From Otis tarda (Eukaryota; Chordata; Aves; Otidiformes; Otididae), in contig CM048591.1 of assembly GCA_026413225.1 (NCBI GenBank), positions 47,327,803 through 47,391,802 on the forward strand: a stretch of DNA of 64,000 nt, in the 5' to 3' direction. The translations under genes and the position numbers were made by a program. Within the stretch, counting starts at the first letter, position 1; each line of letters starts with the position of its first letter. Below the pieces are notes generated by a model that had not been told where the DNA came from, ran no database searches, and saw only the letters and a list, made by a program, of their open reading frames with translations. This document shows positions 27,670-37,596 of this stretch, in pieces.

Positions 27670-28772
27670 TGTGGTGGGTTGACCTTGACTCGCTCCCACC
27701 CAACTGCTCTCACTGCTCCTCCTCAACAGGATAGGTAAAGAAAATAAGATTAAAAAGCCCATCAGTTGAGGTAAGGACAGACAGATCGTTCACCAATTAT
27801 CATCATAGGCAAAACAGACTCAACTTGGGGAAAATTAATTTAATTTATTGCCAATTAAAAATAAGAGTAGGATAGCAAGAAATAAGAACAAAACTAAAAC
27901 CACCTTCCCCTTTTTCCCAGGCTCATCTTCACGCCTTCATTCCTTACTCCTCTACTCCTACACACACACACACCCCCCTTCAAGCAGCGTAGGGGACAGG
28001 GAACAGGGGTTGTAGTCTGTTCATAACACTTTGTTTCTGCCACTCCTTCCTCCTCATGCTCTTCCCTTGCTCCAATGTGAGGTCCGTCCCATGGGATACA
28101 GTGCTTCATAAACTTCTCCAAGGTGGGTCCTTCCTATGAGCTGCAGTTCTTCACGAAGTGCTCCAGCATGGATCCCTTCCACAGGGTGCAGTCCTTTTAG
28201 GAATAGACTGCTCTGGTGTGGGTCCCTCATGGGGTCACAAGTCCTGCCAGCAAACCTGCTCTAGCATGGGCTCCTCTCCATGGAGTCACAGTTCCTTCCA
28301 GGAGCCTGCTCCAGCGTGGGCTCTCCACAGGCTGCAGCTTCCTTCAGAGCATGTCAGCTTGCTGTGGTGTGGGGTCCTCCACAAGCTGCAGTGTGAATAT
28401 CTGCTCTTGTGTGATCCTTCATGAGCTGGAGGGTGACAAACTGCTCCACCATGGTCTTCTCCAGAGGCTGCAGGGGAGTCTCTGCTCCAGTGCCTGGAGC
28501 ACCTTTGCCCCCTCCTTCTTCACTGACCTTGATGTCTGCAGGGCTTTCTCTCACATTTTTCTCACTCCTCTCTCTCACAGCTGCTGTGCATCATCTTTTT
28601 ATTTTCTTAAATACGTTATTACAGAGGTGTCACCAGTGTGGTTGATGGGCTCAGCTTTGGGCAGCTAATTTTGGGTCTGGCTGGAGCTTACTGTATCCAA
28701 CATGGGGGCAGCCCTGGTCTGCTTTCACAAAGGCCACCCCTGCAGCCTCCCCACTGCCAACGCCTTGCCACA
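27670..28772 (-). mobile_element. LTR of family L, copy L3 (minus)
   Basis: A 1.1-kb element that begins TGTGGTGGGTTG and ends CTTGCCACA on the plus strand, so it has TG...CA ends. Its functional orientation is minus. The minus-strand TATA-like GTATTTAAG lies at 28606-28614, within a CCTCTGTAATAACGTATTTAAG context that parallels L2. The polyadenylation signal AATAAA is at 27844-27849 (TTTATT on plus). The ACAGACTCAACTTGGGG landmark near 27815 is shared with L1 and L2. I see no matching target duplication (GACAA against TAAAC), so it may be older or its ends eroded. A CA microsatellite followed by a C run lies at about 27959-27979. No proviral genes adjoin it. Confidence 0.85.
28115..28505. 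repeat. Minisatellite-like repeats inside LTR L3
   Basis: About eight diverged units of roughly 40-53 bp, most opening with TGCTC and continuing with a CAGCATGGG or GGTGTGGGT segment, then a CCTCCACAGGCTGCAG-type segment. Successive unit starts are near 28159, 28209, 28257, 28307, 28360, 28402, 28442 and 28483. Diverged internal repeats of this kind are also visible, in reverse orientation, in L2, so they belong to the family and are not a private expansion. Confidence 0.7.
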
Positions 28773-31659
28773 TAAACCTAATACAGACAGTATCTAACTG
28801 CATCATTCTTATTTCAGCCACTAAAATCACCAGGTGCTACCAAAGTTACTCTAGGATAGTTCTTTAAAATTATCAGAATACCTAAGGACTTAACCTAACT
28901 TGCTACACAAAACCTAGTAATATGTTTCTTAATTTCCCTGATAATAATGTGTATCCTTGAAATATCAAACACTAGAAGGATGTCGATCACTTGTTAAAGC
29001 AAAGTCATTAAAATTAATATAACTGTTTAGTAAGGGATTTGCTTTGATATTTAAAAAGAAAATCTTTTACTGAAAGTGTTTTCATACATTCTACCAGCTA
29101 TGTGATATTTCTTCAGCTTTCAAGTTTCTTTTATATTTGCTTTATATCATTAGAGTGTCTTGGAGATCAATATATCAGGCCAGTTTTAATTTTCAAAAGA
29201 TAACTATACTAAAGTGACATTGACTAACAATACACATCGAGAACAGCCAGCTTTTATTTGTACTTTGTCATTACCACCATATATTCAAAGTCAGTTCTGA
29301 ATAATCTTGTCTGAAATTAGCTATAAGTGAGGAGTTAATGCCATGCTGATAGCACTGATGGTGATCGTTCTCCATTGTATTAGTTGGTAAGGTCCAGCAG
29401 ATCTGGCTTGAGAGCCCTTTGAAGAGGACAGAAGCTGAAACCAAAGTGGGGCAAAATTTTTCATCACTATTTCAATACCTCCGGTGTTCTTATCCTCCTT
29501 GGTCCCTCTGGTGCAAAAATAAAAAGGTGGGGATCTCATCTTCACTCAGGATTGATCATCTTATCTCAGGGCCTGGATCCCACTACACAGTTTTTCTGTT
29601 TATTCCACAGAATTTTTCTGTTTTCCCTGCTTGTTCTGCATCCACAGTTCGTCTTCCAGGTTTTCTACCTGAACTCTTGTTCACACCTTGGTTGTGCAAC
29701 TGTACCACAAGTCTGCATTTGTCTCTTAGCAGTTTGGTATTATTTATGTGTTGACACTTCACGGGGTTACAAAATGCTGACAGGTTGTTGCCAGTTATGC
29801 CATTAGCAGTACTACAGTGTTGCAAAATGCTTGCTTATTGTTGTCATTTACACTATTTTGGTGTGTTTATGCCTAGGTCCAAGGAAGATTAATACTAATT
29901 ACACTCTTATTTATTTAGTGTAATTCTTCTTTATGGGAAGCAACAGTCCTCTGCTTTGGCTACAATTTATTACATATTAAACATTTGGCTTCATTGCACT
30001 TAAAAATAAGCAAAGGCAAAAGACTTCTGTTTCCTGATTTCCACATGAATTTAACTCTCAAAGATCATGAATCCTTGAACATACAAGTTTATCAAATACT
30101 GATGGGCACATGTGGTATAATTTTTAACTGGGGATCTTTAACTGCAATAGCATCATTTTGGTGTGTTGAAGCCCTTGTTCATGCCTCAAGGCCATCCAAA
30201 ACAGTAGTGTTTGATTTATTGACAGTTGTTATCATGCATTGTAAAGGACCATAAACAGCAAACCGAAGTGGCATAATACAGTGTAGTGATTCTTTCTACA
30301 GTGCCTTCTCTGGTAAGTATTTTTCAGTTCCCATTACTTTTAGATATTATTTGTATTCACTTCTGTTCACAGCAGACAAGCAGTGCTCACTATGCATGTT
30401 TACTTAGTCACAGCACATTGACTACACTCTATAATTACTTGGACATTTAAAACCAAAGTATTTTATTGAAAGTGTTTTTATACAGTCTACCAGCTATATA
30501 ATGTTCCTTCAGCTTTTAGATTTCCTTTATAATTCTCTTAGATTATTAAGGTGTATAGGAGATTGATACCTCATCGACATTACAATTTCTCATTATTCAG
30601 ATGGGAGTGATGTTATCCAATGCAAATGCACTCTGATTTCAACTGCAAATGTATAATAAGGACTTCATTATATATAATTATTAGGACTGATTAGCTTCAG
30701 AGCTTTGACTGTTACTATTCAACCGACTTCTAAACATCAAAGTATTCTTTTAGCATTTATTTATTTATTTTTATATTCCCATAGCCATCATCTTGTCTTG
30801 AAACTGAAAGTTCTTAGCAATTTTGTTATTATACTATTTGAAAAATAGCTACCAACGCTTTCCAGCTGTAGCTTGAGAGATCTCTCAACTGTATAAATGT
30901 GTACAGTCACAAGTAACTTCTGAGCATCTAAATCTGAAGCCCTCTCAGAAATTCAAGCAAGCATCAGTGCCATTCCCAAGATTATAAGGATCATGACACA
31001 AATTTCAAGCTATCCTCTTCGAAGTCCTGTTCCACATGGTAAAAATACACTAAGAAATACAGGAATGTTAATGGTCAGATCCAGGTGACTGCTTCTCCCT
31101 ATTCAGTCAAGATGTAGTCATTCTGATGAAGGCTGCACAGCATGGAAAATGGCTAATCTCATGGATCCTTTTACTTCCAAAAGGAAGATGGAGATGCTGA
31201 AGGAGGGATTTTGAGATAGGAAGTAATTCCAACATTGTGCTAAAACACCTGGAGCATGGGATTCAATGCTTGTACCCATGTTTCTGCTTTCATTGGGAAA
31301 TAGTTCTAGGCAGCAGCTACTTGCTGCCCAAACGTAATATGGCGGTCTGTAGTGATCACAGGTTAAAAATACAGGTAAATAACAGCTTGTAGGTTATTGA
31401 TCTGATCATTAGAAATATTTTCAAAAGGGTTCAAATCACAGAATTTTTGTTGTCACTGCAAACTGTTGGCAGATCTGAATGCTGAATTACCAGGTTTGCA
31501 AGGGGAATTTCATTGTACTCAGAGCATATTATTTGGTAAGTCTGTTTATCAACTGTACATGATTGTGCATGATATGCCTTTCAAAGTAGTTGTATTTTTA
31601 ACTGAGAGCCAATTCCCTCCACTGCTAAAGTATGAAGCGTCATGGATGGCATATGACAG
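28773..31659. other. Unique AT-rich non-coding sequence
   Basis: No gene or recognised element. Frames of up to 111 codons (29419-29754) overlap others on both strands and have no motif. The sequence immediately before CR1 copy A (about 31440-31660) lies in an open frame of about 100 codons that runs into the CR1, but the upstream part is not recognisable. Confidence 0.6.
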
Positions 31660-32308
31660 CGCAAACTTTGAGATAACCAGACAAGTCCATAATATGCTGG
31701 GTGAACAATTGGCTGATGGGTCAGGCTCAAAGAGTTTTACCAAATGGAGTAACATCAGGCTGATGACCAGTCATCAGTGAGGTTCCCCAGGGTTCAATTT
31801 TAGGGCCAGTGCTCTTCAATGTTTTTATAAATTATAAGGATGTAGGAGTCCAATGTATATTAAGTAAGATTGATGGTGATACTAAATTAAGAGGAGCTGT
31901 GGACTCCCTCAAGGGCAGAGAGGCCTTACAGAGACATCTGGACAGACTAGAGAGCTGGGCAATCACCACCTGTATGAAATTTAACAAGAGCAGATTCTCC
32001 ACCTGAGATGAGGTAGTCCTAGTTATACATGCAAACGGGGTCACAAAAGGCTGGAGAGCCACAACCCTGAAAGAGAGCTGGGGGTTTGGGTTGCTGTCAA
32101 GTTGAATATGAGTCAGCAGTGTGCCCTGGCAGCCAAAAGGGCCAGCTGTGTCCTGGGGTGCATCTAGCACAGCGTAGCTGGCTGGTTGAGGGAGGTGATT
32201 GTCCCACTCTATGCTGCACTGGTGCAGCCCATCTAGAGTACTGTGTGCAGTGGTGGACGCCTCAATGTAAGAAGGACATCAAACTATTAGAGTGTGTCCA
32301 GAGGAGGG
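31660..32308 (+). mobile_element. CR1 LINE copy A, 5' part (reverse-transcriptase 3' region)
   Basis: CR1 coding-region sequence in plus orientation, starting near the GGGTGAAC...TGGCTGATGGG segment; the 5' limit is approximate. Translation shows a degraded reverse transcriptase: the GVPQG region is damaged, LFNVFIN is followed by [20 protein letters not shown] where active CR1 proteins have a catalytic FADD, then the LEYCVQWW region and LLECVQRRV. It is broken by frameshifts and by a 7-bp deletion relative to copy B (near 31993). It is about 98% identical to the reverse complement of copy B from about 31790 to 32308. The CR1 is interrupted at 32308 by a retroviral fragment and resumes at about 33129. 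Confidence 0.9.
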
Positions 32309-32899
32309 TGTAAGAGACTGTGTTGGATGTCTGTCTCAACATTGTCGGAACATCAAACCATCATCACCACAACAACAGAGCAGCAGTCAAACTACAGGAC
32401 TAGAAGCTTTCTGTTTTCTTGTGAACCTGAATGCAGAGCCAATTCCAAGAACTTTAGCCCCACCCCACCCCATGCCCTACCCCACCCAGACCCAAGGCCA
32501 GGAAAACAGAGGGGCCCAGAGACAGTACTGGGCATGTGCACAACCACCAGGTGAGGGATGCAGTTAAGCAAACCAGCTCTTGGAATATGCTATGTGATTC
32601 TTGGAAGGACAATGAATATGCAATGAGATGAGCCAATAAAGAAACAGAAACAACCAACATCAGACAGAATGTTCTCCTACCGAGTGAATTGGAGACTGTT
32701 GGGAGACTGCAGCTCCGTGGTGGTAGCTATTGCAACTGAAGTTTTTTCCCTCTTTCCTTTCTCTCTGTCTTTCTCTTGCATTTGCGAATTTGTTGTAGAG
32801 CTAATAAAGTTACCTGGTGCTTGACTCCATTTTGAGTCTTAATTCTGTTCCCGAGAATACGAGCAAAACCTCACTCCAGTGTGTGACCAGTGCATGACA
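32309..32899 (+). mobile_element. Retroviral LTR (591 bp) within the insert
   Basis: Begins TGTAAGAGACTG and ends GTGCATGACA, with AATAAA at 32803-32808 roughly 90 bp before the end, as expected for the R-U5 boundary. The U3 holds a C-rich tract (32457-32493) that is a G-quadruplex motif on the minus strand. This LTR is not detectably related to families F or L. Confidence 0.8.
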
Positions 32900-32908
32900 T
32901 TTTTTAAT

Positions 32909-32926
32909 TGGCGTCACAGACAGGAT
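32909..32926 (+). promoter_or_regulatory. Retroviral primer-binding site, tRNA-Ser-like
   Basis: TGGCGTCACAGACAGGAT starts 9 bases after the LTR's closing CA. All tRNA primer sites start TGG (complement of CCA). From memory of vertebrate tRNA-Ser(CGA), whose 3' end is complementary to a site starting TGGCGTCACGAACAGGAT, this site matches with about two differences. A search against the host tRNA set would settle the primer identity. Confidence 0.65.
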
Positions 32927-33128
32927 CCCTCAAAGCAAGAGTGCCATATTTGTACCGATGGTTTAAGTCTGGTTGCAGGGCATTTGACCTCATTTGTGTC
33001 TTAATCTCACTTGAGGTGTTCGAATCTGCAGTGAGAGGTTGGTCCAGCCGCCCCTAGCCTCTCAGACTTGTCTGAGATCGGCTAGAACGCAAGGGGGCCT
33101 TCTTCTCATCCGAAATCGGATCATGACT

Positions 33129-33284
33129 GAAGGTGAAAAAGATGGTTAAAGGTCTCGAGGGCAAAACTTAGGAGGAGTGTCTGAGGTCACTTGGTTTGTT
33201 CAGCTTGGAGAAGAGAAGGCTGAGAGGTGACCTCATCACAGTCTACACCTTCCAACTTGAGATATTCTATGATTCTAGGATTCT
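33129..33284 (+). mobile_element. CR1 LINE copy A, 3' part with internal deletion
   Basis: CR1 resumes after the retroviral insert with GGTTAAAGGTCTCGAGGGC and the segment CACTTGGTTTGTTCAGCTTGG. Copy B has the same segment. At the CCTTCC of 33248-33253 it jumps to the CR1 tail (TTGAGATATTCTATGATTCT and ATTCT), so about 330 bp of 3' UTR present in copy B is missing. Together with 31660-32308 this is one CR1 insertion. Confidence 0.88.
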
Positions 33285-36119
33285 GTAACCTTCTCACAGG
33301 TAGTTCAAATTTAAACCCTAGCAGACTAACACTTCTTTTCAAACTCAATCTTAATTTTGGAAAAGGAGGATGTGACTTGACTCTCACCAACTTAAGCCCT
33401 CTTAAATTTGGCCTCATATTTATCAGTGTTACAATCTTTACTGTTTTAGAAAAGACATCAGCTGAGACCACACTGCCATGTTTAAACATATTTCTACCTA
33501 CATACCAACAGCTTCTTACAAAAAGCCTAAGAAAACTAGTCCAGTTGATATCAGCCACCAAAATGCAAGTGACAAATCTTTTGAACTGATGAGTGGGAGC
33601 AGCATTAGCTTTAGTGAATAATCTCCTGCTTCTCAAGACAAAGCTCTATCATTATCCAAAGAATATCCAATCTATATTGCTAGAAAATACATTTGAACAC
33701 TATGGAATAATTGTTGAGATTTGATGACAACATAATACAATGCATCAACTCATTTCCATTGCGAATTTTAGTCCCACATCAAGCCTGATGGTTCCAGTAT
33801 GAGCTGGCTGAATTTTTTCAAAATATTTCTTGAAGAAATGTTTTTTCAGCTAAAATACTTTTTTTTTTTCCCATGAAAAAAAGAGATCACTTGAGGTGAT
33901 TTTTTATTATTATTATTATATATGGAACTACACTTCCACAACTAATCTGTATGCTTATTTATATGCCCCTCTGTGTATCTTGTAACCCCAAATAAGTTTT
34001 AGACCTGCTGGCTTATTCGTGTTAAATTATTACTTAAATTAAAATCTAAACCAAAACTAACTTAAATTTAAAAATGTAATAAGAAGATAAGAAGACTACA
34101 CCACATTGAAGAACAAAGAATCCACAAAGACCAGAGTCTCCTCCTGTCCTGACAATAAAAGAAACTTCAGTCAGAGCTCCTAGTTATCTGCACATACAAG
34201 CTAAAGAAACACATCCATTCATCAGATGCCATTTTCTTAAGTAGTAACAAAAATCTTTTGTATTAGATTATTTTGAAGTACATTAAAAGCTTATTTTCAT
34301 TTTTGGCAGAAAAACCCCAACTTTATCCTTTTTTTACCAATAAAGAGAAAAAATGTTGAAGTATAGGAACATAAAAGGCTATGGTTTTGTTTCTGATGTT
34401 TTTATCAAAATTAGTTTCATTTTTATGAAGTAGATAGTTTTTATTTCTACTTTGATAACTGTATTTGCAGATCTTATTTCTGTGTTTCTTTGAGACTTAT
34501 AATGAGCTTATGTTTCTGCCAGTTAACAAGGGGCCTTAATACAGCCAACATAAAGAATAATTTAGTTCTCATAGGATTAATTAAGCTGATTTGAAGCAGC
34601 AGCAAATTGTGTTTCGTCTTAGATTGCTAAAATGAGGCCAATAATTTGAATGAGGATTCTCTTCACTCTTTGATTAATTTATTTACTTATGAGAAGAAAA
34701 ACAAAAAATTACAGAAGAGGAAAAAAATTAAGTTCAAATAACTACAGTCTCTTTGTCAAGTAGTCAACAGTTTGCATTATAAATATATACAAATTCAGTA
34801 TAGTGAAGTAACACTAGTTCTGTGTCATTAATTTATGCAGTAATGTTATTTCTGTCACATCACTCTGGGTTCCATTCTTCTTGGTTCAGCCTACTGATTT
34901 AGCCAGTTTTGTGTGTATGGATGAAACATTTTCTTCAAAATAAAAGCACAAGGAGAAAAAAACAAATGGAGAAAAAAATGGGGAAAAAAACCAAACCAAA
35001 CCAAAACAAAACAAAGGCAAAGTAAATCAAGGGAAGGAGAGCTAGAACAAAGGTTTCTACAGGTGAGACCAAATCTCAAATTTGGATGAGATGCCTGTTC
35101 CCTAGAAGGTACTCAACATTTTGTCTGTTAGGTCAGCCAAATAAGTGCCACCAAACTTTTGTCCCTGGTGTACACAGAGTTCTCTAATAGATACCTTTGG
35201 CTACAAATACTGCTTGAAACAACCACACTTTTGATGGACTGGAAAGCTTCCAAAATGCCAGACAACCTCTCAAAGCACAATTCTAAGAAGTTATTTTTAA
35301 AGAGGTAATTCATTCTTAGAACAATCCTCCTGCCTATCTCTAGTCAAAAGAGTCTACTCTTTTGATCTCACGTTGATCCTCCAAGCCATGCCCCTCCTCC
35401 TTGCTGTGCCACTGTTCTTTGCTAAATGCTCCTCCTTACCTTACCCTGTCTTTTGTACCTTGGTTGCTCAAACTCTTTGTGGACTCTTTAGACCTACAAA
35501 TCACTCACACAGAATGTCAGGAAGTGAGAAAAGTAAGATAAATTGATGGGCCCAAAAGTTCCTGGGGAGATTGGAAGCTGATTTACCATTTCTTTAAATT
35601 AGGTTACTTGGAACAGGAAAGGTAGGTACAATAATTTTCTGTAGAGCAAGAAGATACCACATGATGTCTGCATGTGCATCTTTGCATTTGTGTAAAGCTG
35701 TGGTTTAAGTTGAAACTACAGTAGGTTTCAAACAGAGTAAGTCTCCTGCCTCCAGAAAATCCAGCACAAATCTGTTCAGAGCTAGAAATATGTAGTCATT
35801 GAGTTTTACTGGACAATGGTCACAGATCCAGAGGAAGCAGAACCCTGAGAAAAATCTTAGAGTGAACAAATCAGCCAGTTCTGGAAGAACAATCTCCTCC
35901 CAGCATTTAATTCCTCTTATATTCCAGGAAAGAGACTTTAGACAATATTTGTAAATAAACAGTTTTGTATCAATGATACCTTACTGTGTTTTCAGTCTCT
36001 GACATCATTTTCCCCCAAACTTGTGAGGATCTGAATATCTGACCAGGCACTTTAGTTAAAAGGGATTATACAGTGGTTAGGTTCACCATTCATTTCCAGT
36101 TCCTGAGCAAGTACCATTT

Positions 36120-36191
36120 TCTACATTTTCCATTTATACCAACATATTTTGGTATACCAACATATTCTACATTTTCCATTTATACCAACAT
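36120..36191. repeat. 46-bp tandem duplication with internal repeat
   Basis: A unit opening TCTACATTTTCCATTTATAC starts at 36120 and again at 36166. The motif TATACCAACAT occurs three times (about 36135, 36153, 36181). The duplication lies within a chance 121-codon frame and lengthens it. Slippage is the simplest origin. Confidence 0.85.
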
Positions 36192-37568
36192 GGATCACAT
36201 TCTATGTATTGTCTCTGAAAACTTCAAGGTAAATGTTTACTCATCTTCAAAATGTAGGTGCATATCAGTTTCCAAATTCTGCCATCTAGTGTACTGCAAT
36301 ACATTTGGAGCAACTGCCGAAAAAGATAGTTACTACAGGTTTGTCATTGTTGTAGGTCTACAGTCACAGACTGCTGACAATGACAGGACTGATAAAACTC
36401 CCATTGACTATGGTAGTGAAGAATTTGGCACTAGCTGAAGATGTTAGATTGGTTTCATACTTGCAAATTTAGTGTGAAATTTTACCTGCTACCAGTAATT
36501 CTGAAACTCTCCTTAATCCTTGAACTGTATGACAAACTGCTATAATCCTGATATATTACATATGTATCAGTAGCCATCAGCTGTATTTAGCTTTTTTTAC
36601 TTCTGCTCACATTGATCCTTACAGTCACATTTCATCCATGAATTAGAAAATAAAAGAGAAGGAATGAGTGTGCATATGCACAAGAGCATACACTGATATT
36701 GTTTTTCAGATAATAGGCATGATCTGTTCTTTCACAGGAAGAGCAGGAAACCCTTCTCTGGCTGGGAGCATGACTAATCAGGGAAGAATTCCCAGGAATT
36801 AAGTGGGACTATGTTGGGCTCTCATCTCTCCCCATCTCCTACAGAAAATGACCATGAAACAAAGCATCCTCTCCAGAAGTCTCTCACCTCCCTCTTTTCA
36901 GCCACCCCCATCTTAAAATAAAAATCCTCCAGATCTCCCTACTTGATTGCTCTTTGACAACAGATGTTGCCAGTTTAGGACAGGGATTTAGTACAAAGCA
37001 GAGATATGTAGTTTGAAAACACCAAACTGAGATTTATGGGTTCATTGTAATAACTTCACTGTGGTCCTGTTTCCATTTAAAGCCCCGTCTTCCAGGCTCT
37101 GTCTAATTCAAATTCTCTGTTTAAGGCCAAGATTTCCAGGCTTTCTCTAATCCAAATGCATTTGTCCTGGAACCATTCCTAAACTAGAGTGGCCAGTGTT
37201 TTGCCATGAAACCCTCTTCCTTGGCTCACAGTGACAGAACGCGATCTTCACTATGGTCAAGATGTGAGGCATCATTTTGCTCAGTACTGTTACCCATGAA
37301 CCAACCAACCTCCAAAAAAAAAAAAAAGACCCCTCAAAAAACCTCGGCAAAACATTGGAGTATACGGGAATTATGCACTCTCTTTGGAATCTCAGCTCCC
37401 CTGGTGGCCTCCACTAAGTTCGTAGCTCTCTTTCTGACGCTCCCAGATGCATACCAGAGCAGCAGAGTGCATGTGTAGAGAAAGAGGTCAGCTCTTTGAT
37501 TTGCGTATTTTTAGCAAACGTTTTTATCCAGACCCCACTGTACCTGTATTTTCCTTCCAGGTTTTTGG

Positions 37569-37596
37569 GTGGGTTTTTTTTGTGTGTGTGTGTGTA
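37569..37596. repeat. T run followed by (GT)n microsatellite
   Basis: A run of T is followed by about nine GT units on the plus strand, ending at GTAAC. Short simple repeat with no other visible function. Confidence 0.85.

Larger units (their letters stand above)
32309..33128 (+). mobile_element. Endogenous retrovirus fragment: 5' LTR, primer-binding site and leader, no 3' LTR
   Basis: An 820-bp insertion in CR1 copy A. It contains in order an LTR (32309-32899), a 9-base spacer, a primer-binding site (32909-32926) and about 200 bp of leader. It stops just after an ATG at 33123 that opens a frame of only eight codons (ATG ACT GAA ... TAA), the last of which already overlaps resumed CR1 sequence. 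No gag, pol, env or second LTR follows. The fragment is therefore not a solo LTR and not a full provirus, and it is non-functional. The CR1 continues on the far side with at most a few bases gained or lost. Confidence 0.8.
32304..33133 (+). repeat. Probable 5-bp target-site duplication (GAGGG / GAAGG) around the ERV insert
   Basis: GAGGG at 32304-32308 precedes the opening TGTAAGAG of the LTR, and GAAGG at 33129-33133 follows the insert. Both align with the same CR1 position, which reads GAGGGTGA in copy B. One base differs, so the duplication is imperfect; this can reflect later mutation, or the match could be fortuitous. Confidence 0.5.

Noticed and set aside
27670..28772. Target-site duplication around LTR L3
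   Set aside because: The flanking pentamers (GACAA and TAAAC) do not match, so none is claimed.
31466..31780. 104-codon plus-strand frame upstream of the ERV insert
   Set aside because: Its second half is decayed CR1 sequence and the first half is unrecognised; no support for a gene.
33187..33636. 149-codon minus-strand frame
   Set aside because: It starts in unique sequence and runs into the decayed CR1 tail of copy A; no motif, start context or splice support.
36073..36438. 121-codon plus-strand frame
   Set aside because: It is lengthened by a 46-bp tandem duplication and has no recognisable motif.
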